A DNA stretch of 64,000 nucleotides from Jaapia argillacea MUCL 33604. Taxonomy: Eukaryota > Basidiomycota > Agaricomycetes > Jaapiales > Jaapiaceae. Shown here one piece after another: positions 38,678 to 51,698 of this stretch. The position numbers and the translations under genes were made by a program. The DNA lies in the NCBI GenBank assembly GCA_000697665.1, contig KL197722.1:396009-460008 (forward strand), written 5' to 3'. Below the pieces are notes generated by a model. The model did not search any database and was not told the DNA's origin. It saw only the letters and a program-made list of their open reading frames with translations. The first letter of the stretch is position 1. Every line of letters starts with the position of its first letter.

Positions 38678-38685
38678 ATTATATA
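38678..38685 (-). promoter_or_regulatory. TATA box of giant gene copy A
   Basis: TATATAAT on the minus strand lies 110-117 bp upstream of the ATG at 38568. Copy D has a TATA box at nearly the same distance, which supports both the promoter and the chosen start. Confidence 0.6.
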
Positions 38686-40149
38686 CCCACAATCCTGTGA
38701 CCACATGTTTGGTAATCGATCGCAATAGGCAGCTTGGCCCATTGTACAGGCACAAATCGAGAAGCCTCTGCTTTGAAGCAACGGCAAGAGTTGAGCATGA
38801 GATCTCTTACCCAACCCCCAACTAACCATGCCTTGGAGTCCCAGAGTCCACGTCAGATCCAGCACTCAACGGTAGAGGGGCTGATCGATAGATAAGGATC
38901 GATATGAGAAGTTGGTGAATGGTGGGGAGACGGCGATGTGTGGGAGATGGTGACGAGCACGAACAACTGGGAGAACAAGATCATTGAGGATGTGGACCAG
39001 CTATTCGAAGTTTGATGTCGAAACGGAGGGCCGTGTGGACGAAGAGAGCGGTATCACGTGACTTGTCACCGACAAACAACGGCCCCCGTGCATACTAGCG
39101 AGGGCCCGTATGGGGACGCATCCTGCCATCAATGACAAGATACGACTGAATGTCCTCTTGATCCACTCTGACAGCACCGACCGAACTCGACTGCACTGAA
39201 ACCATAAACATAAGACCCATCTTGCCTTGCATCCCTACAGCAACAAATAACAAGAAGCTCTATCAATGAACGATATAATATTAATCACAGCGTTACAATA
39301 CCGGAGACAAACTCACCAGTCGCGCGCCCATTACTCGTCCATTGCCACAACGGGCATAATAATGTCATGGCGCCCTTAGTTGCGACGATTTCGCTCCTCA
39401 ACGCCACGTCCATACCTGTCCCACCCCTTGTGAAACCAAACAGAACCCTCGTATCGCAATTCCAAACCACTCCGGCTCGCAGAGGAGTCCAAGACTTGTA
39501 TGAACGCGAAGATTCAACATGAAAACCCGCTCGAAGAGGCCTGAAGGTCTGCGCTATGTGGGCGGCCGATAAATCCATCCAGGTATCGCAACAAAGAACG
39601 GCCTAAGCGCCTCCACCGATCCCATTCGACAATGTCACTTCCCCACAATCCCTACACAAGCGTCTACATCAGATTTGGATGGAGATATGAAGAGTTCGGC
39701 TTACCCAGATGACACCAAACTTCATGTAAAGCCACGCTCCTCAACTAGGAATGTGTATGACGGGACAGAATTGACAGAGGTGAAGTGCTGGTTGCGATAG
39801 TTGTGATATCTAGGTAAAGTTTTCAACTTTCGATGCTCGGGTGTAACGGGGATGCGAAGGAGAGGATGTTGTTGTTAGGAACACAGAGGACCCGATTGTC
39901 ACTTTAGGAATTCATTCCAGCGGTAACCAGTTTGCTTGGGACCCTATGTGTTGATGAGCGACTACTTATGAGGGAATCGAATACGTCAACCAGCGACGAG
40001 CAGATGGTCGGACTCGAAGGTTGAACATTGAGTGAATTTGTGACAGCTGTGATAGTGTCGTCATACAAGTGAATACACCAATGGAACACAGAGCACCTTC
40101 GGACCCCGACGGAAAATTCGTTCCCATCGCGTGCCTGGATTGTCCTTTT
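38686..40149. other. intergenic region upstream of copy A
   Basis: No confident gene. A minus-strand frame at 39285-39578 (97 codons) has a hydrophobic patch near MTLLCPLWQWTS but no recognisable family and no supporting introns. Confidence 0.4.
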
Positions 40150-40980
40150 GGGTGGATGACTTTTATCAAGTCAGTGGATCAGGATAGTACAGGACTCCCT
40201 AGGAATCCTCACTTTCTCGAGGAGATATATTGGTCTCCCGGAACCCTTTCAACATTGTTCGCTTTCGGTTTCATCAACCAGATCTGTTCTTCTCTCCTCT
40301 TACTCCAGTTTGTCGTTTATTCGGTCTCATCGTTCAGGCGGCTCACGTTGCGTCAACCACCAGGCACATTTCCACCGCATACCGAACGTCATGATCACCA
40401 ACTCAAGTTACTGAAGTTTGAAATTTACGCCATCACCTCCAGCAACAATGACCAAGTCACCGCACCGCCAACGCCATTCTCTGTCTCTCGTCGAATCCTG
40501 CCCTCTCCTAACAATGCTGGCACCCATCGCTGAGAACAGAACCTGTCAGGAGAGGGATAGGGCGTTGCATGGCAATGGTGCCCTTGACATGATTTGAAAG
40601 GGGTTATCGAAGGGCGAAGACGAACACGAGGTTGACTCTGGGTTACATTAAAACAACTGTGAGTCGCCATTTTTGAGTTTCTCATATACCTCTCTTGCTA
40701 ACCTATCAACTATATAGTCCTGCCCTAGCATCGGTGATGAGTCAATGATATTCCCATATCTATCTGCCCCAACTTTATCAACTCTCAACTGTGTTCGACC
40801 CCCTCAATCTTCGCATCGAGAATCAACCCTTCGGCGTCTGGAACGCTGTCTAAAACACGAAGAAAAGCACGGCCGCAGATGTGAGTTCGTATTCACACAT
40901 TTTTGGCGCTCATGTTCCGAGTTTGTATGTATAGATGGCTTGGAAGTAGGAGATGTCTACGGTCAGACCGATCATGTCTA
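40150..40980 (+). pseudogene. decayed 3' half of the metallophosphoesterase gene
   Basis: The segment is collinear with the intact gene at 26487-28627. Matching blocks are GTGGATGA..CTTTCTCGAG (40150-40220, compare 27480-27540), CATGATCACCAACTC (40391-40405, compare 27973), CAGGAGAGGGA.AGGG (40548, compare 28157) and GATGGCTTGGAA (40934, compare 28613). The catalytic N-terminal half is missing and the remaining frame has stops and indels, so it cannot encode the enzyme. It lies just beyond the 3' end of copy B, as the intact gene does beside copy A. It therefore looks like a relic of the duplicated unit. Confidence 0.75.
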
Positions 40981-40999
40981 ATGACGGCCGACCAATTTG

Positions 41000-41386
41000 A
41001 ATGCAGTCATTTTCGTCTGCCAAATGTACTCATTCCATTTCTTCGGCGATTCTTCCATGGATTTGCATGCAATTCCTACTACGTACTGTCGATCTTTCAC
41101 CCTGGATTTCGCGCGGAGAATGTCCCACATCAACCCCTCATAACCTATTGCGCCTCTGGAAAGATGAAGAGTCGAAATTAGACAGAACGTAGATTTTTAC
41201 ATATCTCAGCTATAGTCGTACACAATATACAATCCCTCATTTATCCTCTCCAACAGTCCCACTCGAAATTGTCCTTGCACTACTCTCTTATGGCGATCAA
41301 CATCTACAATCTTCGCTATGAGGTGGTCATAACAATCAGCATCTTCTCGTGCCTTGTCTGATCGCACCGAGGGGTGACTCACTTTA
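41000..41386. repeat. downstream flank of copy B, duplicated next to copy C
   Basis: This non-coding stretch is clearly similar to 54660-55075. Shared blocks include ATGCAATTCCTACTACGT, GTACACAATATACAAT and GGTCATAACAATCAGCATCT, and similarity is strongest over the last about 180 bp before the stop codons. The duplication therefore includes flanking DNA and not only the coding region. Confidence 0.8.
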
Positions 41387-44300
41387 TCAAAAGTCCTCCT
41401 CTGAAAGGAACCGAGCGTGCAAAACTTTACCCAGATGGGTCGGCGCATAGGTCATCCCTTTGCGACGCAGCCCGATCAACTCCTTCAAGTACGGCAAAGG
41501 ACTATGGGTGAATGGCGAGTCAGCTCGATCGGTGAGCGCTCGGCGATCTTCTGGTTTGATGAATCCATCACTTTGGACCTTGATCTCACCGGCTACTTGA
41601 ATCTCCTGTGTATAGATGCCCAAGAACGCGCATAGTTGGAGGTATTCTCCTTGATTCGCGAGGTACAGTTGACCGGCACATAAATTGACTTGGGCCCGTA
41701 GAATGGGGTCAAGAGCACCCCATGATATAGGGACAGCCGGAGAACAATATAGCTGTAGGTCGTCAACTGGTTTCGTCGCCTGCATGACTCTTGGAGTGTA
41801 TAGGTGGAGGTGCACCTCCTTGCTTTGCCGGATCTCTGGGAGCAGCTCGTTTACCTCGTAAGGGCTGACGAGAACCAGAACTTTTGAGGCTCCCTGGGTG
41901 GTGGATATTATCCATTGAACGTGTCGCAAGTAATCTCCGAGGTAGTGGGATGAGGACTGTATTGTCTGCATAAAGTCCCGCGTCGCCAGTAGGTCCTGCG
42001 ACCAACCGTCATTGCTACGCTCCGCGTGAGATCCGGCTGCTTCACGTAGAAGCGGAAATGCACCACAAAATGCAGGTGAGTTTCGGCGAATGACACCATC
42101 GCGTACGAGGCAGCGAACATCGGCGTGGGTAGAGTGATTCGCAGCTGCAGCTTTGGGGGGTCTCTGAACTTGCTGCTCGCGTTCAATCTCATGGGCAACT
42201 TCTCGCTCCTGCTCCTCCTCGGTGCGTGCATGGGAGAAGGATGTCACTCCGAGAAGTTCACACCGTTCCCGTATTTTGGGAATTTGAAGCGCCATCTCGC
42301 TCAACGGAGAACCTCCGGAGGGTGCGTAAGCGGAGTCGGCGATCCCGTACATGGCATCCAGCGTACTTGCTTCCGGTTGAAGCCACGCAGCTTCAAGATT
42401 CAAAATGGAGGAATCTGACGAAGAGAACTTGAAGTTGCTCCAGGCTTTGTATCGCCGGTCGTAGTCAACCCCTTGTTGAGCCCAATGGGGGATGTGATGC
42501 TTGATATCGGCGCAAGTTTCGAGCATAACCCATCGGAGCACGTCGATACTCCCAATTGATCCACGGGTGCTCTTCAACGCGGCCTCTGCAGCCTCCCGAA
42601 TCTTTCCATCGACTTCCGGGGGTGCGATGAACATCACAGACTGGCCAAATCCGAGTTTTCGCAGACGCATACACCCTTGAGAGAAACTAAGTCCTGATTA
42701 ATTTTGACTAGTAGACAAGAAACTCACCTTGAGTTAAACGATCTTTCGTCACCTTTGGACCCAGTGTGACGGCAGCCCGATAATCGCGAGGGAGTTTTAG
42801 GTCAGTCCCTCTAGTGTGCGCATCGTCCAGATAGACGAGACACTTGTCCAGCTGCGAATTGAATGATGACGTGATGAACGATTCGGTTCTACCGTCCTGA
42901 GTCACCACTGCCAGGTTGTCGTTTTCATCGAAAAAGATCGCTGCAGGAACATCCGACCTGAGACGAAGCCAACACGTGACGAATTCGACGTTCCTCATAT
43001 CTAAAATCTGCGCTCCGACGTCCAAAAGTACTCGGATTTCGGGGGTCTGAGCAATTATCACTTCCAGCAGTTGTTCCGCAGACATCCTTTCACCAGGTCG
43101 ACTTGGGGGACAAAGATAATGATCGTTCTCGGGTTGAAGGAGATACGAGAGCACCTTAGCATTGGTGCTCAATTGGTCGAGAGGATCACATTGAGAGATC
43201 GAGGTCGGCAAGAGATATTGGTTGTCGTTGGTGCCGCTGAAACCGGTAGTGAGATGACCGTGACGCTTCTCTTCGGCAATATCCCAACTCGAAGTGGTCA
43301 GCTTTTCGGGGAATTCTTTCGCCTCCTTTGGAAATACCACCTGTGATAGGTAGAAATCGACGACTGCGTGATTGTGGCAAAAGTGCGGGATCAGCTTTTC
43401 TCTTCGCTGCTCGACATCCTTGAGGTTCACTCCGCTGAGCTGGTGAAGACATGCCGGTATAGAACCGTTCGCTCTCGTCCAGGCGGCATATTCGAGTGCG
43501 GGGTTATCCAGTTTGAAGAGTAGCTGGAAGCATACATCTAGCTCATTTTCTGTCAAGCCTTGATAGAAATAGCTCAAGCAGGTAAGGAGGATGGCCACGT
43601 CTGGATGTCCGAACTCAGCCCTTGGCGCAGGGACATCTTTCGCGCGGTAGGGAACAGCTAACAAGGAGCGAGAGTGGTCGAGGCCGTAATCCACTCTCCA
43701 TCGTCTGTCTTTCAGGGCGTATACGAGTATTCCATGGGCCAACAAGCCGCGCAGTAGTAGGAGGCTTTTCCAGAGTTCGCCGTCTTCGCAATACTGCTTC
43801 AAAAGGTGCGACTCTTCAGAGGGCACGTTCAGGTTGCTGATGAACGTTCGAGCCATGCGACGCAGTTGACCGGACAAAGGAGCGAAACAGCAGTTTGATA
43901 GGTCGCCGCTGACCACAGCATCCGTGATTCTTGAAACGAGAGCATCGCCGGCGTCGGATTTGAGGATGCGGACAGAAGGAAACCTGCCCCGATCAACGTC
44001 TCCTATTTCTATCCCGGACAGAAATTGGGGCTGCAGTTGAATCTGAGGCGCATGTGTGCGGACGAGTGAAAGGACCTGCTGGATCGTTGTCCAACGATCT
44101 GGGTGATGCTCCAGCGGCATTTGCGGTCCTCTAGTGTAGATGAGCTGATATTTGACTGCAAGTATTTCGTCACTTTCATCCAGGATGTCTCGTGAGTGGC
44201 GCTCAAGCCAGTGTTGGGATTCGACAAGCTGCTTGGCGATTCCCTGGTCGTCCGATCGCCTCGACAAAACGGTGTCAATTCCCATCAACTTGAAAGAGAG

Positions 44301-47300
44301 AATGTGTTCCGGTTGTACCACTAATACGCCCTTGGCCTGGAGGCACTGCTCGTATAGCCCGTGGATGTGCCGCGCTTGGTGATAACCTACTCGAAGAGAT
44401 CGAGAGAAGGGCATATAGAAGATCTGCCGGTTGGTGAGACCGCTCAAACGTTCAACAAGGAGCTGAAACATTTGATTGGCTAAGGGTTTCAGCACAATGA
44501 TTCTCGTCAATTTCGTGCCATCAGCCAGCGATGCGGCGACCATGGGTACGATGACGGACGATTTTCCTTCCCCCATATTGAGCTGGAGAGCCGTGTTTTC
44601 AGATGATGATGGGATAAGCATCTCCTTTGCAACCTGGACTTGAAGAGGGCGAGCGAGGAAATCTCCGTCAATCTAACACGGGACGTCAGCCTCATCTCTA
44701 CCAAGATCGGAGATGTGCGTACCTGAATCAGTAGCCAATCCACATTCAATACGGAATCACCAACGAAGTAACCAACATTCTCCAATTCTTTCCAAACCTC
44801 GTCCTGCTTCCCAACAAGAGCGCATCCAACCATTCGATGTGACCGCTGGTATAGAAGGAGAGCCATCGCAAATAGTGACAGAATATCTTTCCAAGGAGTT
44901 GTGAGGCATATTCCGCAAGTTGTTGCCAACAATCCTAGAACAGATCGGCGAGTGATACGGGGCCAGAGGTCGGCAGTAAACATCACTCTCTCAACTGGAG
45001 TGGAGGGGGAAAAGGCTTGTGATATGGATGAAAACACATCTTGAACGTATGCTCTGCACGTATCGTGATGAAGAATGATCTCCGCGATGGAATACTCCTT
45101 CCTCGGGGGCGTCGGGGAACTGGCGTGGAGTGCCTTCAAACTTCTCATGAGACCCTCTCCATAATTTCGGGGAAAGCGATCCAAACTGCTCCGAAACTCC
45201 GAAATCAGCGACTGGAGATCAGTTAATGGTGCCAACGGGTGTGATATGCCTGGAAATCCGAGGATATTAGGAAGAGGACCGATTGTAGGGGCATCTCGCT
45301 GAAGAAGATGCCTCAATGTCACCGGTGAGAGAGACGAAAACAGCACTGGGGCCATAGCGCAAGGATCGAATCTGTAGATTGGAGGAGAGTTTGGCATAGG
45401 ATGGAAAGATTGGTTCAGGACTCTTTGCACTGCCAGTATGTGGTCGCGGAGGTCTGCATTGGAATTCCAGGATCGAAACAAGGGGATGACTCTGTCCGTG
45501 AATTTATCCGTATCAATGAACGAGAAACGCCGTGTCGGTGGGGAAGTGGGTGTGCGACAAGGCCATTGAGCCACAAAAAGGTCAACGACCTGAGTGCCTT
45601 CGGACTCCCGTAAGGAATTATAACGTGACCGGCGCCGGGAGGTGTAATCCACTTCTGTCTCCAGATAGAGTCTTTCGATGTCGTACGCAGGGCTGCGCTC
45701 CAGCGAAACAGCACATTCGACCGCAAGCTCCAAGAGTTTCTGTCTCTGCGGCTGAAAACCCATGGCAAGATCGTATGATGGCCAGGGAGGTGGATGCATT
45801 GAGCGAAACTTGGGAACAGTCGCGAATGCCAACAGGGTAGGGATGAGATCCTTCAGTTGGAGTCGGTGTCGGCCATATGCCATCGCGGCCAAGGTAAACA
45901 ACACTCCGTACTGGTTGCTACTGGTTCGGCACAGGTCATATAGCGACATCCAGGTCTTGTCGAGACCTTCTTCCATCCAGCGCCGGCTGTAAGACATCGT
46001 CCTATTGGCACTTTCTGAACCTGAAAGCTGCCCCAAACTAGCCAAGGTATCCCACAGATGAGGCCAAGTGTTCAACTGCAAAGGCCACTCGTGTATCATG
46101 GCCGAATATTTGCAGGCGATCCTCTCTCCTTCGTCATCGTGGTCGTTATCCAGAATGTCTCGCGACGCGTACGACAAGTCTCTGGAATCGGGTGGGACAA
46201 TATCTGCCAGCTCTGGTGGATAGTAGATTGCATTTCGACGAGCGGCACGGTCCAGTAACACAGGAAGGGAAGGGGAAGCATCTACTTCAGAGCAAGATCC
46301 AGATGGCTGAAAGACCCGAAGGGAAGCAGCATGCTGTTTGATGGCGTCGGCAATGATCCAAAAGCCATCATGCTGCGTGGTCGATGGCAAACTCTCCCGC
46401 CAGTTCACGCGTTGCATCACCTGGAGGTGAGTGGGATAGTACGTTCTTTGAGGTGTAAGAGAGGCAATTTGGTCGAGAATCTCCGCCGCGTCGTCGTCGA
46501 GGCTTTGAAAAGATTTGCACCGGGCGGAGCGTAATGCAAGGAGGGCTTCCTCGGTGCCAGTCGTTCCGGTCAAGGAGTCGGGCAAGCAATGACTGCTAAC
46601 GGCGTGGAGATAGACTTTGTACAACTCGCAGCCCAGCGATGCGTTGCCGATGAGGCGACCTAGGGTTACATCGACGTTATATCTGTGAAAACGGACGCAA
46701 GGTTGGGACCTTGTATCCACTGTGATATTGGTATGGTTACCGTCACCTGCAATGCGTACTTTGCCAACGGGAATGATGACAGAACGGATGGGTGGGAGGC
46801 CAAGGTCTACACTAGCCTTTCGGAGGACAAGTCGGCTCTCGAGTCCAAACATTGTTCCCGTAGATTGATTAGGATCAACGACCATCCCAGGTAGATTCTG
46901 GCACTCGAGATTGCCATTGAGATCAATCGAAAACGAAAGGCGGAATCGGGGAAGGTCAACGGCCAAAGATTCGCCAGTTGAGGTACAGGTGGGCGTAAGA
47001 TACTCGTCGTACTCCAGTTGTTCCAGCTGGGCAGAGATCATTTCAAAGGACCGGCTATGGATATCGATGAGACGAATCGAATGTGCAGTCTCCAAGATAG
47101 GACGACGATCCACATCGAAGACCATTGTCCATTTTTTGGCCGAAGAAACCCATAGACTCTCCAGCGGTCGGAACTCAACTTCTCCAGTCAAGACGTCCAT
47201 CCAGTGAGCATATTCTTGAACCAACAACTTCGGGAAATCCCCAGTAATTCTTTCGGGTGGGATAAGTTCAAGAAGTCGCGATTCTAGTTCTGCTCTGATA

Positions 47301-50300
47301 ATTAGGTGAGTTCCGTCGCGCAAAGTAAGGTGAACCTGTATAGCATAAGCCTATCATTCTTACAAGAGCCAGTATGAAACGAACCTGATGGCCAGAGACA
47401 GAACTTCTTGTCGCATAATCAAATCCTGCCATGCTAGAGGGCACTACATGGAAAATTTTCTAAAGGTCGATAGTATCGTCAGTCGGTAGGAAAAAAGATT
47501 GTAACTGATCAACATACTTGACCAAATATCCGACGGTAAGTTGCATGGTTGATGATAGCGGGAGGTAAGCGACCAAGTGGCTTTCCATCAATCAGCATCC
47601 GTCCTGATAGGATATCAAGGTGAACTTCTTGTGATCTGCCATTAGCGCTTTCTGCTGTCCTCGATGTGTACCATCGGTCGACGGGAGGAGAGAGGGATTG
47701 CCAGGTCGATCCAGCTTGATAATCCGACCAAAGCGAGGCGATAGCTCTATCCAACCCAGCACGATTCCGTCGAATAAGCAGGGAGAGGGAGGGCTCTAAG
47801 AAATGAGCAAGGCGGCGATCGCGAGCTAGAACCCGCTGGAGGTCAATGGAAATGCCTGTTTGGTGAGGGGGTGTGTTATCGTGGACGATGATACCACACT
47901 CAACCACTATGGCAACGTCGTCAATGGAAGCAAGGAAAGGACGGATGTGGGACTCTCCCACATCGTACGAGCTTCGACAGGTGGCTGCTGCTTCACAGAG
48001 GCGCAACAAAACCTCCTGGGTCTCGCTTTCTTCGCTATCTTGCGCCATCCGTGCCAGCCGACGGATCCATGTCAGAGTGATATCTCGAGCTTGCCGTAAC
48101 AGAGCGTATGCCGTTGAAGCAATCCCACTGTCTGTTGTTGAAGCCAAAAGACGACAAGTCAGAGCTATCGCCGTCCGCATCGATGTTAACTCTGCCCAGT
48201 TGGCCTGGATGGTATGGATAAAGTCCCGGAGCTGGTTGAGTAAAGCGGAGGCGAACTGGACGTTCTGCAATTCTACGTGTGATTCCCACGCATCCGAGCC
48301 ATCCTCTGAGAAGGACCCAATCTGCCATGCCGTTTGCATCATCAGGATGTGCACCTCTTCTCGATGGAAACTGAGACATCTCGACAAGAGTTCTTTCAAA
48401 ACGTTTGACCACTGGATTCGATGACCACTCCGCAAGCCGGCAAAGGCGATGTATTCATGGAGACTAAGGTCACGATGACAATCAGCTTGATTGGCAATGA
48501 CTTGATTTGATGTGTGAAGAGTTCCAGTCACAGAGTACTGAAGGCCGGTATATGGTCCATCCGGTGGAAGCTGTAATGTGCACCGGGGCATCGTATCGCA
48601 ATCCGCGAACGGGGCTTTAACGAGCGACCCCGAGATGGTGTCAAACAGGCCCCATGAGAGACCGTTGTTCAGGCATGCGGCGTTGGCAGTAGAGGGGATG
48701 GAAGGGTCTCTATAATGAGAATTTAGAAAGGATTTGGTCGTGGATGCCAACGTAATTCGCCCAACGTTGGCGCGGGATTGAATATATTGCTGAAGTCCAA
48801 CGTAGTCTTTCAGCTCGATTTCGGCTTCAGAATCTGACTGGGAAAGCCTTTGATGCATGCAAGACTCTCGGAGAAGGCTGTAGGTCGTGTCTCTCCAAGT
48901 ACGGAAAACGAAGGGGCATGCGAGTTCGAACACGGTGACTTGTGCTTCGAATGAATTATGGGACAGGGGCCACTCGTGAACTTTGATTGACATCTGAGCT
49001 GCCTGACTTTCAAGAGCGCACTTCTGGCAATACCAAGAGTGACGACTGAATCCCCATCTGTCATCGTAATATTGATGAGACAAGGAGCGGGCTTCGGCAG
49101 TGAGCCTATCGTATCGTGCATTCTCCTCCCCGAGTTCCCTGAGCTTGGCTTGTTTCTCCGCAGCTGCATCCATTTCGATACGACGCATGAGATCCTGATG
49201 CTCACGCGACGTCTCGAAATACCGCACAGCAAAAGAATCCCGACTCATGGTCGTCGCAAATACAGACCAGCCGAACCTCGAATGCTCATGGCGACCTCGC
49301 AGGTACTTGACGATGGCGACCAAACGGGCGGTAGACGCAGCTTTTCGGAGGAGAAGGGGTTCAAGGAGGTCGACGGAAATTTCAGGGGAATAATCTTTCA
49401 AGAGCGGGCATTGCGCGACTGACAACCGGTCGAGGGCGACCCATAGCTCGAACAGGGTCAACAACATGACGGACCAGTCCTCCGGATTGGAGTCATAGAG
49501 TCTCTTGGCAGCGGAGGCGTATTCGTCAATCCACTTGGACACAGTAGTGCACGCAGCCTCAACGTTCAGGTGGCGAGCCACCCAATCATCGATACCGGTT
49601 TCAACGGCTAGTTCGAAGTCTGCCAATGCGATAAACGAGTTCCTCTCAAACGCCAACTTAAAGCTCGTATGATCGAGGGACTGAACCCGAGGGAACTCCG
49701 TCGGTTCGAAAGAGGTTAATGACTCATCGACGGAATCCCCTCGCAGAACCTTCAACAAATAGTCTCTACTATTGGGCAGCGAAAGATGGGTGTCTGCGAG
49801 GAGGTCGAGATCTTCGGGGTGCCAAGGTGGAGAAGCCTCTTGCCTCCTTTGCACGGCTTCCCATCTATTCTGTAAGAGTGTCTGCGTCCATTCCACACTT
49901 TGCTCCACCTCTGAAACCACGAACTGTGGCGTAGAAGAGCCGAGCTTGGACAAACGCCTGATTAGTTTCGCCCTCATGCAGAAAAGAAGATCGCTCGGAA
50001 GGCCTTTTTCCGAAGACCTCCGCAATATGGTCGACATCAGATAGAGCATGAAAGACTTGTACTCGGTGTGGCTGTTGCTCTCTCGGTGAAGGGAGGTTTG
50101 CAACGCCACACGAATTACAAGCCAAAGGGGTGATCTCCGCCAAGGGAGCTTCGCGTTGTCCCACAAGATGTCATCCGCAATCCTCTTTCGAATGCGAGGA
50201 ACTTCCTCGGGTTCACCGATTCCCCGAAGAATGCCGGTGAGGAGTTGAGTGATGTAGCGAGGATGGGTAGTATCTCTGGTCTCGATGACAGCTGAACCTG

Positions 50301-50894
50301 CTTTGTCGGTAGTTGGTGCGGAGTCGAGGATGTCCACATCCATGTGCGCAAGGAAGGAAGAGAGCTCTTTGAGAAAGGAGGACTCTTCAACTATCTCACG
50401 GCGGACGCCAATAGCGGGCCCTGGATAGGAGCACAAGAGTTTCCCCTTTGTCTCCATGACCTTCTCGTTCGGAGCAGAGACTTCGAACGATTCAAAGGCG
50501 GTCCTATCAACGAACTTGCGCACCAAAAGTCCCGCGTTTTGGGCTCGAATAAAGAAGGCCAGGGTGTCTTCGAAAGAAGTTGAGTTGGAGATGGAGAAAA
50601 TTTGACATAAAACACACCTCCAGGTTGCATCCCCGCAATAGAGCTCGAAACATCATCGGCAGCGAGGGCGCGGAGCTTGTGAGCAGATGTTAAGTTCTCT
50701 AACATCTTCACAATCGGCGTCCAACGCTCTTGAAGATCAGGAGACAACAATTCTTTGTACTCGATAGCGCAGCGAAGCGTCTGATCGCAGAGTGCAAAGT
50801 CATTGCTGGCATCGTGATCATCTTCCTGCGGCAGTTTCATTGGAATAAAAACATGATGAATGATATACATCAACGTTTTGGGAACGTTGGGCAT
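41387..50894 (-). CDS. giant DUF3638/DUF3645-type protein with SecA-like ATPase core, copy B
   Basis: Six exons (50618-50894, 47518-50567, 47385-47459, 44723-47335, 42728-44672, 41387-42675) join without a stop to 3082 residues. Intron positions and phases equal those of copy A, and exon 2 has the same length (3050 nt). It starts MPNVPKTLMYIIHHVFIP. Kept motifs are CQKC after the coiled coil, HEYIAFAGLRSGHR, SHCLPDSLTGTTGTEEAL, NMGEGKSS (Ser in place of the Walker Thr), LDESDE, VPYRAKDVPAPRAEFGHPDV and TRGTDLKL. The ATG lies one base from the assembly gap, so its promoter is not in the sequence. It is much closer to C and D than to A. All structural motifs suggest a working gene. Confidence 0.86.
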
Positions 50895-50895
50895 G

Positions 50896-50915
50896 NNNNN
50901 NNNNNNNNNNNNNNN
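50896..50915. other. assembly gap (20 N)
   Basis: Twenty undetermined bases join the first codon of copy B to the interior of exon 2 of copy D. If D is a full-length paralog, about 7.8 kb of its gene plus the B promoter are missing here, so the gap length is probably nominal. Confidence 0.95.
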
Positions 50916-51698
50916 TTGAGGAGCTGATGCTCACGTGACGTCTCGAAATACCGCACAGCAAAAGAATCCCGGCTCATGGTCGTCGCAAATACAGACCAGC
51001 CCGGCCTCGAACGCTCATGGCGACCTCGCAGGTACTTGACGATGGCGACCAAACGGGCGGTAGACATAGCTTTTCGGAGGAGGAGGGGTTCAAGGAGGTC
51101 GACGGAAATTTCAGGGGAATAATCCTCCAAGAGCGGGCATTGCGCCACTGACAAGCGGTCGAGGGCGACCCATAGCTCGAACAGGGTCAACAGCATGACG
51201 GACCAGTCCTCGGGATTGGAGTCATAGAGTTTCTTGGCAGCGGAGGAGTATTCGTCAATCCACTTGGACACGGTAGTACACGCAGCCTCATCGGCCTTAA
51301 CGTCCAGGTGGCGAGCCACCCAATCATCGATACCGATTTCGACGGCCAACTCGAAGTCCGCCAGTGCGATAAACGTGTTCTCCTCAAACGCTGTGGCAAA
51401 GCTGGAGTGATTGAGGGACTGAAACCGAGGAAACTCATTTGGTTCGAAAGACGTCGATGAGGGATCAATGGAATCCTGCCGCAAGATCTTCGAGATATAA
51501 TCTCTACTGTTATCGAGCGATATATGGGTATCTGCGATGAGGTCGAGATCTTTAGGGCACCAGGGTGGAGAGGCCTCTTGCCTCCTTTGCACGGCTTCCC
51601 ATCTATTCTGTAAGAGTGTCTGCGTCCATTCCACACTTTGCTCCACCTCTGAAACCACGAACTGTGGCGTAGAAGAGCCGAGCTTGGACAAACGCCTG
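50916..51698. repeat. 783-bp tract with no visible difference from copy C (62845-63627)
   Basis: Read base by base with a constant offset of 11,929, the two tracts show no difference until 51699/63628 (A versus C). The tract ends at the assembly gap. Confidence 0.85.

Noticed and set aside
39285-39578. 97-codon minus-strand frame upstream of copy A
   Set aside because: No recognisable motif and no supporting splice structure; likely a chance frame.
49865-50164. Nearly identical 99-codon frames at 49865-50164, 51603-51902 and 63532-63831
   Set aside because: They are alternative-frame shadows of exon 2 of the giant genes. Their similarity only reflects the paralogy of the coding strand.
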